Of a DNA stretch of 9,115 nucleotides, positions 1-6,950 are shown one piece after another. The stretch lies in contig CAZMZC010000086.1 in the NCBI GenBank assembly GCA_964570685.1, positions 1 through 9,115 of the forward strand. The letters run 5' to 3'. The position numbers were made by a program, and so were the translations under genes. Below the pieces are notes generated by a model. That model searched no databases. It had not been told where the DNA came from and saw nothing but the letters and a program-made list of their open reading frames with translations. Every line of letters starts with the position of its first letter. Within the stretch, counting starts at the first letter, position 1. This DNA comes from UBA1189 sp964570685. Lineage in GTDB: Bacteria > Bacteroidota > Bacteroidia > Bacteroidales > Bacteroidaceae.

Positions 1-36
1 AACGAACTACTGCAAAGCTTGGCTTGGAATGAAGAG

Positions 37-67
37 TTGCGGATTTTAGGATTAATTTATACCTTTG
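37..67 (+). promoter_or_regulatory. Bacteroidetes-type promoter for the ATPase remnant
   Basis: TACCTTTG at 60-67 fits the Bacteroidetes -7 consensus TAnnTTTG. A TTG at 37-39 lies 20 bp upstream, which matches the usual -33 element and spacing. The predicted start of transcription is near 70-74, about 35-40 nt before the ATG at 110. This is a motif match only, but both elements and the spacing fit. Confidence 0.6.
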
Positions 68-71
68 CATC

Positions 72-106
72 ACAAATAACATATTTGTAATTTACAAATT
101 TGTAAA
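72..106. promoter_or_regulatory. Overlapping palindromes, probable operator
   Basis: Three interlocking inverted repeats built from ACAAAT/ATTTGT lie between the promoter and the start codon. They are ACAAAT (72-77) with ATTTGT (83-88), the 17-bp palindrome 83-99 (ATTTGTAA, one base, TTACAAAT), and the perfect 16-bp palindrome 91-106 (TTTACAAA/TTTGTAAA). Their position at and just after the predicted start of transcription suits a repressor or dimeric regulator binding site. The regulator is unknown. The very AT-rich composition makes some palindromy likely by chance, but a perfect 16-bp and a near-perfect 17-bp palindrome side by side is more than expected. Confidence 0.5.
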
Positions 107-109
107 GTT

Positions 110-280
110 ATGAGATTCTACGGAAGAGAAGAGGAAATCAACGAGTTGAGACGGCTGGATAGATTGTCCGAACAAACTTCGCAGTTTACCGTTCTGATGG
201 GTCGTCGCCGTACGGGAAAGACCACGCTCATGTCGCAAGCCTTTGCCGACAAGCCCTATCTGTATTTCTGTCACGGCTGA
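110..280 (+). pseudogene. Truncated AAA-type ATPase (N-terminal remnant)
   Basis: The 56-codon frame begins MRFYGREEEINEL and holds a clear Walker A motif, GRRRTGKTT, followed by a stretch ending YLYFCHG and a TGA stop. The start FYGREEEINxL plus GRRRxGKT is the signature of the archaeal-type/DUF234-linked ATPases common in Bacteroidales, which are normally several hundred residues long. Here Walker B, the sensors and the C-terminal domain are all missing. The sequence after the stop (281 onward) does not resume the protein in any frame I can see, so the gene was probably cut off by insertion of the material to its right rather than by a point frameshift. Its promoter and operator region look intact, so a short peptide may still be made. 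Without ATP hydrolysis elements it is unlikely to work as an ATPase. Confidence 0.75.
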
Positions 281-453
281 TTTGCAATCGGCCGTTTCTG
301 AGTATAAGGGTCTGTGACCCGAAAGAAAGGTGCTCTCGGTAAACGTTAATCGTTAATCTGCAACTCTAAACACTACACACTAAACTCTAAACCGCAGCTT
401 CGCTGCCTTGTCATCGTTATCGTACACGCCCTGCGTGTTATGAACATTAAAAT
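281..453. other. Intergenic stretch with short hairpins and repeats
   Basis: I see no gene between the ATPase remnant and the leader promoter. The stretch holds small perfect hairpins: 308-320 (GGGTC, TGT, GACCC), 394-406 (GCAGC, TTC, GCTGC) and 424-438 (ACACGC, CCT, GCGTGT). It also holds direct repeats: CGTTAAT twice at 345-358, and AACTCTAAAC at 362-371 and 383-392. Such low-complexity spacer is common around inserted gene blocks in Bacteroidales. None of the hairpins is followed by a clear T-run, so I do not call a terminator. Confidence 0.55.
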
Positions 454-481
454 AATTCAGAATTCACAATTCACAATTCAG
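454..481. repeat. Tandem 7-bp repeat, four copies
   Basis: Four head-to-tail 7-bp units AATTCA(G/C) lie at 454-460, 461-467, 468-474 and 475-481, followed by a partial AATTA. The outer two end in G and the inner two in C. They lie just upstream of the -7 box at 492, where a -33 element would be expected. Changes in copy number would alter spacing near that promoter, though this is inference. Together with the 7-bp CGTTAAT pair at 345-358, the whole spacer has a heptamer habit. Confidence 0.8.
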
Positions 482-491
482 AATTATATCG

Positions 492-499
492 TATCTTTG
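492..499 (+). promoter_or_regulatory. -7 box upstream of structured leader
   Basis: TATCTTTG fits the Bacteroidetes -7 consensus TAnnTTTG. No good TTTG -33 element is seen 19-21 bp upstream, where the heptamer repeats lie, so the promoter may be weak or depend on an activator. The predicted start of transcription falls at about 502-506, exactly where the first hairpin of the leader begins (506). That agreement supports both calls. Confidence 0.5.
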
Positions 500-502
500 T
501 AC

Positions 503-886
503 CGTCACTCACGCCACCATCCCTTGTGGCTGCGTCGTGTGAGTGGCAAGACATATTGAAAGGCGTTTACTACGCTTTGGTTTTGACGGTTGGAAATCCT
601 GAGAAAATTTCGAAAGTTTGTCAAAAACAAAGCAACGGTAGATACCCCTTGGTTGTATCTACGTACAGCCCTCATTGTGTCAAGGCCATTGGTGTACTCG
701 TACGCCAATGGCAACTTTGGGCACAGCAGGGTTGTTAGTATACCTACAGCGTGGGGCTCTCTCGTTGCTCGTTCCGACAAACTTGGGCCATTCTCAGGAG
801 CCTCTAACCGTGGAGCGAGCAACAGTGCAGGGCTTCACGCTTTCTTTATGCCTTCTTGTAATGGATTGAAAACACACGGTTGCCGT
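503..886 (+). ncRNA. Candidate structured leader RNA or ncRNA
   Basis: The stretch between the -7 box and the gene at 917 folds nearly end to end. The stems are: P1, 506-512 with 539-545, enclosing 513-517 with 526-530; a small alternative hairpin 559-578; P2, 575-587 with 620-632 (13 bp, one mismatch), enclosing 593-597 with 607-611; P3, 638-645 with 655-662; P4, 676-681 with 720-725, then 682-684 with 715-717, then 685-696 with 701-712 (12 bp, 4-base loop); and P5, 764-775 with 812-823 (12 bp). A small hairpin at 876-886 follows. The G-U pairs (693-704, 680-721, 772-815) pair only in a plus-strand transcript, which points to an RNA and fixes the strand. No known RNA family was recognised. 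It may be a regulatory leader of the gene at 917 or a separate RNA. The 3' end is not defined, because no terminator precedes the gene. Small frames overlap it on both strands but show no protein family. Confidence 0.6.
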
Positions 887-916
887 AGTCCTCGACCGTA
901 AGCGAACGGAGAGCCT

Positions 917-1921
917 ATGGCCATCGAAGTAGACATACTGGAGGACTACATCTACAACATCTCCCCCGACCTCTTGACCACCCTGCTCAAGGACCACACC
1001 ACGAGCCGGGAGGGAGAGCCGCAGCGCAATATCTTTTGGGCCACCTCAGACTACGAGCATCTGGGCGAGGCCTACGGCTACCATTCCCCCATACTTCCCC
1101 ATCTCATTACCGGCGATAACGGCCACGTCATCATGCCCCGCATCCTCAAGAGCCGCGACACGCAGACGGCCCGCTCACGTGATATGGCCGAGGTGTTTAC
1201 CCCTTCGTGGATATGCAACGCGCAGAACAACCTCATCGACGAAGCGTGGTTTGGCCGCAAGGAGGTGTTCAACACCGAACATACCGACGAGCAGGGACGC
1301 CACACGTGGACGGCTACCACAGAGAAGATAACCTTTCCCGAGGACAAGACGTGGCGCGACTATGTGCGCGACACCCGACTGGAAATCACCTGCGGCGAGG
1401 CTCCCTACATCGTCAGCCGTTACGACACGACTACAGGCGAGGCCATTCCCTTGGGAGAGCGCATCGGACTGCTCGACCGCAAGCTGCGCATCGTGAGCGA
1501 GAACACCACGACCTCGGGCGAATGGCTCAAATGGGCACAGGCAGCCTACAAGAGTACCTACGGCTACGAGTGGCAGGGCGACAATCTCCTGATTGCCCGC
1601 GAAGCGATGCTCATCACCTTCATCGAATACTACGAACAGAAGTTCGGCAAGCAGCCGCTGCTCAAGTCGCTCAACTACATCGCCTACATCATCTCGTGGA
1701 ATGTGTGGCAGATGGATGGCCTCAAAGGCGTAGTGCCCGACTCGTGTGCCGACAAGGTGCAGATAGAGCAGTCGCTCTTCGATGGCCCTATAGAGACGGT
1801 AATCCCTTGCGAGGGATGCACGAAAGACGATATCCGCCGCCACAACGGCACCTACTGTCTCATCAGAGACTGGACAAAAGGGAAAAAAGAAACCATCCGA
1901 TTTATCGACCTCATAAAATAG
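917..1921 (+). CDS. Methyltransferase-like subunit M, lacks NPPY
   Basis: This 334-residue protein looks like the SAM-binding part of a gamma-class N6-adenine methyltransferase. Visible in order are a motif X-like segment EVFTPSWI (T95-P96), a motif I-like LEITCGEAPY (E156 to Y164), a motif II-like GYEWQGDNLLIARE (from G216) and IISWNVWQMDGLK (258-270), which recalls motif III. The catalytic (N/D)PPY motif is absent, and the protein ends soon after a CEGC pair (C298, C301) with a further Cys at 314. Similar proteins are often labelled 'restriction endonuclease subunit M'. The start is ATG 917; an in-frame stop at 899-901 leaves no earlier option. The gene ends 7 bp before the large restriction gene at 1929, so the two are almost surely co-transcribed and probably form one complex. 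It could serve as a SAM-binding or DNA-binding partner rather than an active enzyme. The sequence is GC-rich (about 60% in the sampled row), like the first two thirds of its partner. Confidence 0.7.
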   Translation: MAIEVDILEDYIYNISPDLLTTLLKDHTTSREGEPQRNIFWATSDYEHLGEAYGYHSPILPHLITGDNGHVIMPRILKSRDTQTARSRDMAEVFTPSWICNAQNNLIDEAWFGRKEVFNTEHTDEQGRHTWTATTEKITFPEDKTWRDYVRDTRLEITCGEAPYIVSRYDTTTGEAIPLGERIGLLDRKLRIVSENTTTSGEWLKWAQAAYKSTYGYEWQGDNLLIAREAMLITFIEYYEQKFGKQPLLKSLNYIAYIISWNVWQMDGLKGVVPDSCADKVQIEQSLFDGPIETVIPCEGCTKDDIRRHNGTYCLIRDWTKGKKETIRFIDLIK

Positions 1922-1928
1922 TGACACT

Positions 1929-4900
1929 ATGAAATTCACCTCCTCACTGAAGCTGAAACTCATCTATGTGTTCCGCATCAACGACGCAGCACACCAAGGA
2001 TGCCTGAAGGTGGGCGAAGCCACGTGCGACAGCGACAACGTGTTTGCCCTCGCGCCCAACAGCAAGGCGCTCAACGAGTCGGCCAAGCGGCGCATCAACC
2101 AATACACCCAGACGGCAGGCATCGCCTACGACCTCCTGTACACCGAACTCACCATATATAATAATAAGAAGCAGGGGCTGTGCTCGTTCAACGATAAGGA
2201 GGTGCACAACGTACTGGAGCGCTCGGGCATCAAGAAGAAGGTGTTCGACACGAAGAACAAGGCCAACGAGTGGTTCATCACCGACCTCGAGACCGTGAAG
2301 CGGGCCATTGCCGCCGTCAAGGAGGGACGCGAGTCGCTCTCCACCGCCGAGATATCGCACGACAGGACTCCCATCACCTTCCGTCCCGAGCAACGCAAGG
2401 CCATAGACGACACCAAGCGTCAGTTCAAGAAGGGCAACCAGATGCTGTGGAATGCCAAGATGCGTTTCGGCAAGACCCTCTCGGCTCTGCAAGTGGTCAA
2501 GGAACTTGACTTCAAGCGCTCCTTGATACTCACCCATCGCCCTGTAGTAGACAGCGGATGGTTTGAGGACTTCGGCAAGATATTCTACGACAGCCCCCAC
2601 TTTGCCTATGGCTCGAAGAACAACGGCGACAGCCACGCCTCACTCGAGACACGCGCCCGTCAGGGCAAATGCCAGTATGTATACTTTGCTTCGATGCAGG
2701 ACCTTCGCGGCTCGGAACTTGTGGGCGGGCACTTCGACAAGAACAATGAGGTGTTTGCCACGGAGTGGGACTTCATCATTGTGGACGAAGCCCACGAGGG
2801 CACGCAGACCGAACTGGGCAAGGCAGTGATGAGCGAGCTGGTGAAGAGCGCCACCAAGGTGCTGCGCCTCTCGGGCACTCCGTTCAACCTGTTGGACGAG
2901 TTTGCCGAGGGCGAGATATACACGTGGGACTATGTGATGGAGCAGCAAGCCAAGGCCACTTGGGACGACCTTCACTTCGGCGACCCTAACCCCTATGCCT
3001 CGTTGCCTACGATGAACATCTACACCTACGACCTCGGCCGTCTGATGAATGAGTTTATCGACGAGGATGTAGCCTTCAACTTCCGCGAGTTCTTCCGTGT
3101 CAATGAGGAGGGCAGCTTCACCCACGAGAAAGATGTGAGGGCATTCCTCAACCTGCTCACCAAGGAGGACAAGGAGAGCTGCTATCCCTTTGCCAACGAG
3201 GAGTACCGCAACATCTTCCGCCACACCTTGTGGATGGTGCCGGGAGTCAAGGAGGCCCGCGCACTGAGTACGATGCTGCAGAAGCACCCCGTATTCCAGC
3301 ACTTCAAGATTGTCAATGTGGCGGGCGATGGCGACCAGGACGAGGAGAGCAGGGATGCACTCGTTGCCGTAGAGGAGGCTATCGGAAGAGACCCCGATGC
3401 CACACGCACCATCACCCTCTCGTGCGGACGACTCACGACGGGTGTCAGCGTCAAGGCGTGGACGGCCGTGTTTATGCTATCCGGCTCGTACAACACCGCA
3501 GCATCCACCTATATGCAGACCATCTTCCGTGTGCAGACACCGGCCACCATCAACGGCCGTGTGAAGGAGCAGTGCTACGTGTTCGACTTTGCCCCCGACC
3601 GCACCCTGAAGGTCATTGCCGAGACGGCCAAGATATCGGCCAAGGCAGGCAAGACCAGCGGTAACGACCGCAAGGCGATGGGCGAATTCCTCAACTTCTG
3701 TCCCATCATATCGGTAGAAGGCTCCAAGATGCTCCAGTTCGATGTGCCCCGTATGCTCGAACAGCTGAAGAAGGTATACGTGGAGCGTGTCGTGCGCAAC
3801 GGATTCGAGGACAAGAGTCTCTACAACGATGAACTGATGAAGCTCAATGACCTCGAGCTGCAGGAGTTTGACGACCTGAAGAAGATTATCGGGCAGACCA
3901 AGGCGATGCCCAAGACCAATCAGGTGGACATCAACAACCAAGGCCTCACCGATGAGCAGTACGAGGAACTGGAATCCTTGGAGAAGAAGTCGAAGAAGAA
4001 GGGCAAGGACAAGCAACCGCTCACCGAGGAGGAGAAGCGGCGGCTCGAAGAGCTGAAGAAGAAGCGCGAGAACCGCGAGGCTGCCATCTCTATCCTGCGG
4101 GGTATCTCCATCCGTATGCCGCTGCTCATCTATGGCGCCGAGGTGAGCAACGAGGACGAGGAGATTACCATCGACAACTTCGCCTCGCTCATCGATGACC
4201 AGTCGTGGGAGGAGTTTATGCCCAAGGGAGTCACCAAGGATAAGTTCGAGAACATCAAGAAATACTACGACCCCGAGATATTCAGTGCGGCAGGCAAGCG
4301 CATCAGAGCGATGGCCCGTGCAGCCGACAGGCTGAGCGTGGAGGAGCGCATCGAGCGCATCACCGATATCTTCAGCACCTTCCGCAACCCTGATAAGGAG
4401 ACCGTGCTAACCCCGTGGCGCGTGGTGAACATGCACTTGGGCGACTGCTTGGGAGGATACAGCTTCTTGGCAGAGGACAATGAAACGATACTCGCCGAGC
4501 CGCGCTTCATAGACCGTGGCAAGGTGACCGCCGAGGTGTTTGCCGACGACTCGCGCATCCTCGAAATCAACTCCAAGTCGGGTTTGTATCCGCTCTATAT
4601 GGCCTACAGCATCTACCGTGCTCGAGTGGCCTCCTCGCTCTTCTCCGTATCGAGCATTGAGGACGAGCAAAAGATATGGGACAAGGTAGTGGCCGAAAAC
4701 ATCTTCGTCATCTGCAAGACCCCGATGGCCAAGAGCATCACCAAGCGCACCCTCATCGGGTTCCGCAAAGCCAAAGTGAACACACGCTATTTCGAGGACT
4801 TAATCAATCAAATCAAGAACAAACCTGAACATTTTATCAAGCAAGTTGAAAAGTTCGTTTCAGAAAGAATAGGCATAAAAGATATGAAATTCAATGCTGT

Positions 4901-5942
4901 AGTAGGTAATCCACCGTATCAAGAGGTCGTGGCACAAAAAGAGAGTGCCAATGGACAGAAAGTTAGTGTTAGTATATTCCAATATTTCCAAATGATAAGC
5001 GAAAAGTTAGGTAGATATACAGCACTCATTTACCCTGGAGCAAGATGGATTCATCGCTCAGGAAAAGGATTTGAGCAATTCGGTTTGTCACAAATTAATG
5101 ACCCACGTTTGTGTTTATTGAAGTTCTTCCCCAACTCCACTGATGTATTCAAGGAAGTTGGCATTGCTGATGGCTTGTCCATAGTAATGAAAGATACACA
5201 GAAAGCAAGTCGTGGTTTCAAGTATATTTATTCTCAAGGTGGTAAAGATGTATCCGTTTATGCTGATAATCCAGGCGAAGAACTCTTTCCGCTGAATCCT
5301 CTTAACAATGAAATTGCGACGTTGCTCAGTAATGCAATTCAAAAGTACGGATGTTTGCACGATGCAATTCTTCCACGTTGCCTTTTCTCTATTGAGAGTG
5401 ATTTCGTGGAAAAGAATCCAACACTCGTGAGAGAATATGAAAATGGTGATATTTTCGACTCTGACACAGAAATAAAACTCTTCACTAACGATAGGGCAGG
5501 AAAGAGCGGAAGAGCACGATGGTATGTTGCCAATAGAGATGTTATCAAAACAGGTGTTGAACACTTAGATAGATGGAAGGTTATTGTATCAAGTGCCAAT
5601 GCTGGTGGTCAGAAGCGTAGCAATCAAATCGCCATAGTAGATAATCATAGTGCATTCGGTCGTTCTCGCGTGGCATTGAAAACCTTTGCCACAGAGCAAG
5701 AAGCCAAGAACTTCTTCAAGTATGCAACAAGCGAAATTATCCGCTTCGCATTCCTCCTTACCGACGAATCCCTGACTTCATTAGCCAAAAAAGTCCCCGA
5801 CCTATTGGACTATACTAATGGCAATGGCCTTATTGACTATAGTGGCAATGTGAACGAACAACTCTACGCACTATTTGGCATTGATGAAAAGAATCAGCAA
5901 CATATAAAAGAGGTGCTGGCAAGTAAGAACACAAAAGAGTAG
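1929..5942 (+). CDS. GIY-YIG/helicase/methyltransferase restriction enzyme, Type ISP-like
   Basis: This 1337-residue protein probably combines DNA cutting, DNA translocation and adenine methylation. Residues 11-97 resemble a GIY-YIG (T5orf172-type) nuclease: LIYVF (11-15), LKVGEA (26-31), and a helix with E91 and H93. An SF2 helicase follows: Q155, Walker A AKMRFGKT (176-183), DEAH (286-289), SGTP (315-318), TTGVS (503-507) and QTIFRVQ (530-536). Residues 673-720 are a charged coiled coil. The methyltransferase shows LTPWRVVN (motif X, T828-P829), ILEINSKSGLYPLY (motif I, 877-890; degenerate, lacking the usual DPxxG) and NPPY (motif IV, 994-997). The last 340 residues are the probable target-recognition region. 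The order nuclease, helicase, coupler, methyltransferase, recognition domain is that of Type ISP enzymes such as LlaBIII, but those carry an Mrr-type nuclease. GC falls sharply at about 4800 (residue 958) and partly recovers after about 5600, so the catalytic/recognition end looks exchanged. Confidence 0.8.
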   Translation: MKFTSSLKLKLIYVFRINDAAHQGCLKVGEATCDSDNVFALAPNSKALNESAKRRINQYTQTAGIAYDLLYTELTIYNNKKQGLCSFNDKEVHNVLERSGIKKKVFDTKNKANEWFITDLETVKRAIAAVKEGRESLSTAEISHDRTPITFRPEQRKAIDDTKRQFKKGNQMLWNAKMRFGKTLSALQVVKELDFKRSLILTHRPVVDSGWFEDFGKIFYDSPHFAYGSKNNGDSHASLETRARQGKCQYVYFASMQDLRGSELVGGHFDKNNEVFATEWDFIIVDEAHEGTQTELGKAVMSELVKSATKVLRLSGTPFNLLDEFAEGEIYTWDYVMEQQAKATWDDLHFGDPNPYASLPTMNIYTYDLGRLMNEFIDEDVAFNFREFFRVNEEGSFTHEKDVRAFLNLLTKEDKESCYPFANEEYRNIFRHTLWMVPGVKEARALSTMLQKHPVFQHFKIVNVAGDGDQDEESRDALVAVEEAIGRDPDATRTITLSCGRLTTGVSVKAWTAVFMLSGSYNTAASTYMQTIFRVQTPATINGRVKEQCYVFDFAPDRTLKVIAETAKISAKAGKTSGNDRKAMGEFLNFCPIISVEGSKMLQFDVPRMLEQLKKVYVERVVRNGFEDKSLYNDELMKLNDLELQEFDDLKKIIGQTKAMPKTNQVDINNQGLTDEQYEELESLEKKSKKKGKDKQPLTEEEKRRLEELKKKRENREAAISILRGISIRMPLLIYGAEVSNEDEEITIDNFASLIDDQSWEEFMPKGVTKDKFENIKKYYDPEIFSAAGKRIRAMARAADRLSVEERIERITDIFSTFRNPDKETVLTPWRVVNMHLGDCLGGYSFLAEDNETILAEPRFIDRGKVTAEVFADDSRILEINSKSGLYPLYMAYSIYRARVASSLFSVSSIEDEQKIWDKVVAENIFVICKTPMAKSITKRTLIGFRKAKVNTRYFEDLINQIKNKPEHFIKQVEKFVSERIGIKDMKFNAVVGNPPYQEVVAQKESANGQKVSVSIFQYFQMISEKLGRYTALIYPGARWIHRSGKGFEQFGLSQINDPRLCLLKFFPNSTDVFKEVGIADGLSIVMKDTQKASRGFKYIYSQGGKDVSVYADNPGEELFPLNPLNNEIATLLSNAIQKYGCLHDAILPRCLFSIESDFVEKNPTLVREYENGDIFDSDTEIKLFTNDRAGKSGRARWYVANRDVIKTGVEHLDRWKVIVSSANAGGQKRSNQIAIVDNHSAFGRSRVALKTFATEQEAKNFFKYATSEIIRFAFLLTDESLTSLAKKVPDLLDYTNGNGLIDYSGNVNEQLYALFGIDEKNQQHIKEVLASKNTKE

Positions 5943-5959
5943 TTCTGCTTTCAAATGAA

Positions 5960-5998
5960 TCAATCCCCACCAAAGACTTGTCTATTGGTGGGGATTGG
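5960..5998. terminator. Bidirectional hairpin terminator between convergent genes
   Basis: CAATCCCCACCAA (5961-5973) pairs perfectly with TTGGTGGGGATTG (5985-5997), and T5960/G5998 adds a wobble pair. Inside, AGA (5974-5976) can pair with TCT (5981-5983), with A5984 bulged, leaving a 4-base loop. The stem is GC-rich and lies between two genes whose stop codons face each other (5942 and 6020). On the plus strand the bases that follow (TCTATTATTATA) are T-rich but not a clean run. On the minus strand the tail is weaker. The most likely role is shared termination for both operons. Confidence 0.75.
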
Positions 5999-6019
5999 TC
6001 TATTATTATATGCCTTAAT

Positions 6020-6949
6020 CTATTTATTCTCTCGACCTATAACCGCACTATTCCATTCGTTAATCTGAGAAATAAGCTCCTCATCTATATTTTCCGGAAG
6101 ATATTCCATTATTCTTTCCCGATCAAAGATGAGTCCCCCAGAATCTCTAGAAATTACTTCCCAATTGTCGTAAAAAGACTCGCAGACCATAAATATTGCT
6201 ATAGGAGTAAACAAAAATGATGGTAAAATGTAGCTGCTACTAAAGCTTGCAGGTCTCATTTGCGTAACGGAACTACGCCAAGATGTTCCAGTCTTACATT
6301 GCCCAAAAGCCAAAAATTGTCCTTTTTTCTTGTCGCTAAAAGGAATGAAGACGACAATATCAACTTTTCCATCTTGTTCCCTATTTCTGTTGTATTCTGG
6401 GATTCTATATTGATATCCTTTCTCACCCAATTCGCTTAGTAATCTTTCCACTTTGTTTTGAAAGCTCTCAGTTATTCCACTTCCTGTTCCAAAAACAAGA
6501 GATTGGGATTTTTCCCCAAAGAAATTCCGAATAACAACAGCGCATAGTTTCTCAAACAATAGCGCTCCATCAATATTTGCAGCAATTCTATTAGACCCCA
6601 TATTTTCTCGTGTAGCTAATAGCAAGAATGTGTATATCGTTTTTATCTGAGGGGGTACTTCTTCATTTAGCTTTATAACATTGGTTTCAGCAGAAAAAGG
6701 ATAATTCCCATTCGTGTATTCTTTACGGTTTTCTATTTCTGATAAGGCTTCGTCAAATTGTTGCAAAGTTTCTGTTTCTGTATCATAACCATGTTCACGT
6801 TCTGCATCGTCAGCTATCCCCATAGCTGCTACTCCAGAAGTGACAGAATACATCCTACTTCCGTTTATGAGGCATTGATACTCCATATAGTCAGCGATTT
6901 CTGGCAATGAAGCTCTTGAAGAAGGTATTTCTCTTAATCTATAGGACAT
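6020..6949 (-). CDS. PD-(D/E)XK-like nuclease, QxK variant
   Basis: This 309-residue protein is probably the cutting subunit of the minus-strand operon. The core pattern of a PD-(D/E)XK nuclease can be read as a helix with E133 (LFEKLCAVVIRNFFG), a strand with D197 (GKVDIVVF) and a strand FLAFGQCKTG with Q217 and K219, where Q replaces the usual E/D. QxK cores are known in Mrr-like and other restriction nucleases. Residues 1-125 match nothing I know; they are acidic and mostly helical in character and may contact the partner proteins. No membrane segment is clear, although 239-256 is hydrophobic. Its ATG lies one base after the TGA of the ParB-like gene (TGA-T-ATG), so translation is probably coupled. 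The fold call rests on motif spacing alone. The link with a Dam-type methyltransferase two genes upstream makes a restriction role the best guess. Confidence 0.65.
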   Translation of the reverse strand: MSYRLREIPSSRASLPEIADYMEYQCLINGSRMYSVTSGVAAMGIADDAEREHGYDTETETLQQFDEALSEIENRKEYTNGNYPFSAETNVIKLNEEVPPQIKTIYTFLLLATRENMGSNRIAANIDGALLFEKLCAVVIRNFFGEKSQSLVFGTGSGITESFQNKVERLLSELGEKGYQYRIPEYNRNREQDGKVDIVVFIPFSDKKKGQFLAFGQCKTGTSWRSSVTQMRPASFSSSYILPSFLFTPIAIFMVCESFYDNWEVISRDSGGLIFDRERIMEYLPENIDEELISQINEWNSAVIGRENK

Positions 6950-6950
6950 A

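Noticed and set aside
454..481. CRISPR-like array
   Set aside because: The units are 7 bp with no spacers and there are no cas genes; it is a simple tandem repeat.
505..822. 105-codon open frame on the minus strand
   Set aside because: It lies entirely antisense to the structured RNA. The G-U pairs favour the plus strand, and no promoter or family signature supports it.
590..901. 103-codon open frame on the plus strand ending 15 bases before the gene at 917
   Set aside because: It matches no protein family I know, overlaps other open frames on both strands, and lies in the region explained by RNA stems. It remains possible as a small leader ORF but I do not annotate it.
1175..1963. 262-codon minus-strand frame, and similar long minus frames at 1944-2636 and 2640-3302
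   Set aside because: These are antisense shadows of the GC-rich plus-strand genes, whose helicase and methyltransferase motifs are clear.
917..5942. Idea that one methyltransferase is simply split between the two genes (motif I in the first, NPPY in the second)
   Set aside because: The large protein has its own motif X (T828-P829) and a degenerate motif I (877-890) ahead of NPPY, so a plain split is not needed. Kept only as a division-of-labour hypothesis.
5978..6220. 80-codon plus-strand frame over the terminator and the nuclease gene end
   Set aside because: It begins within the hairpin and runs antisense to the nuclease gene, with no recognisable features.
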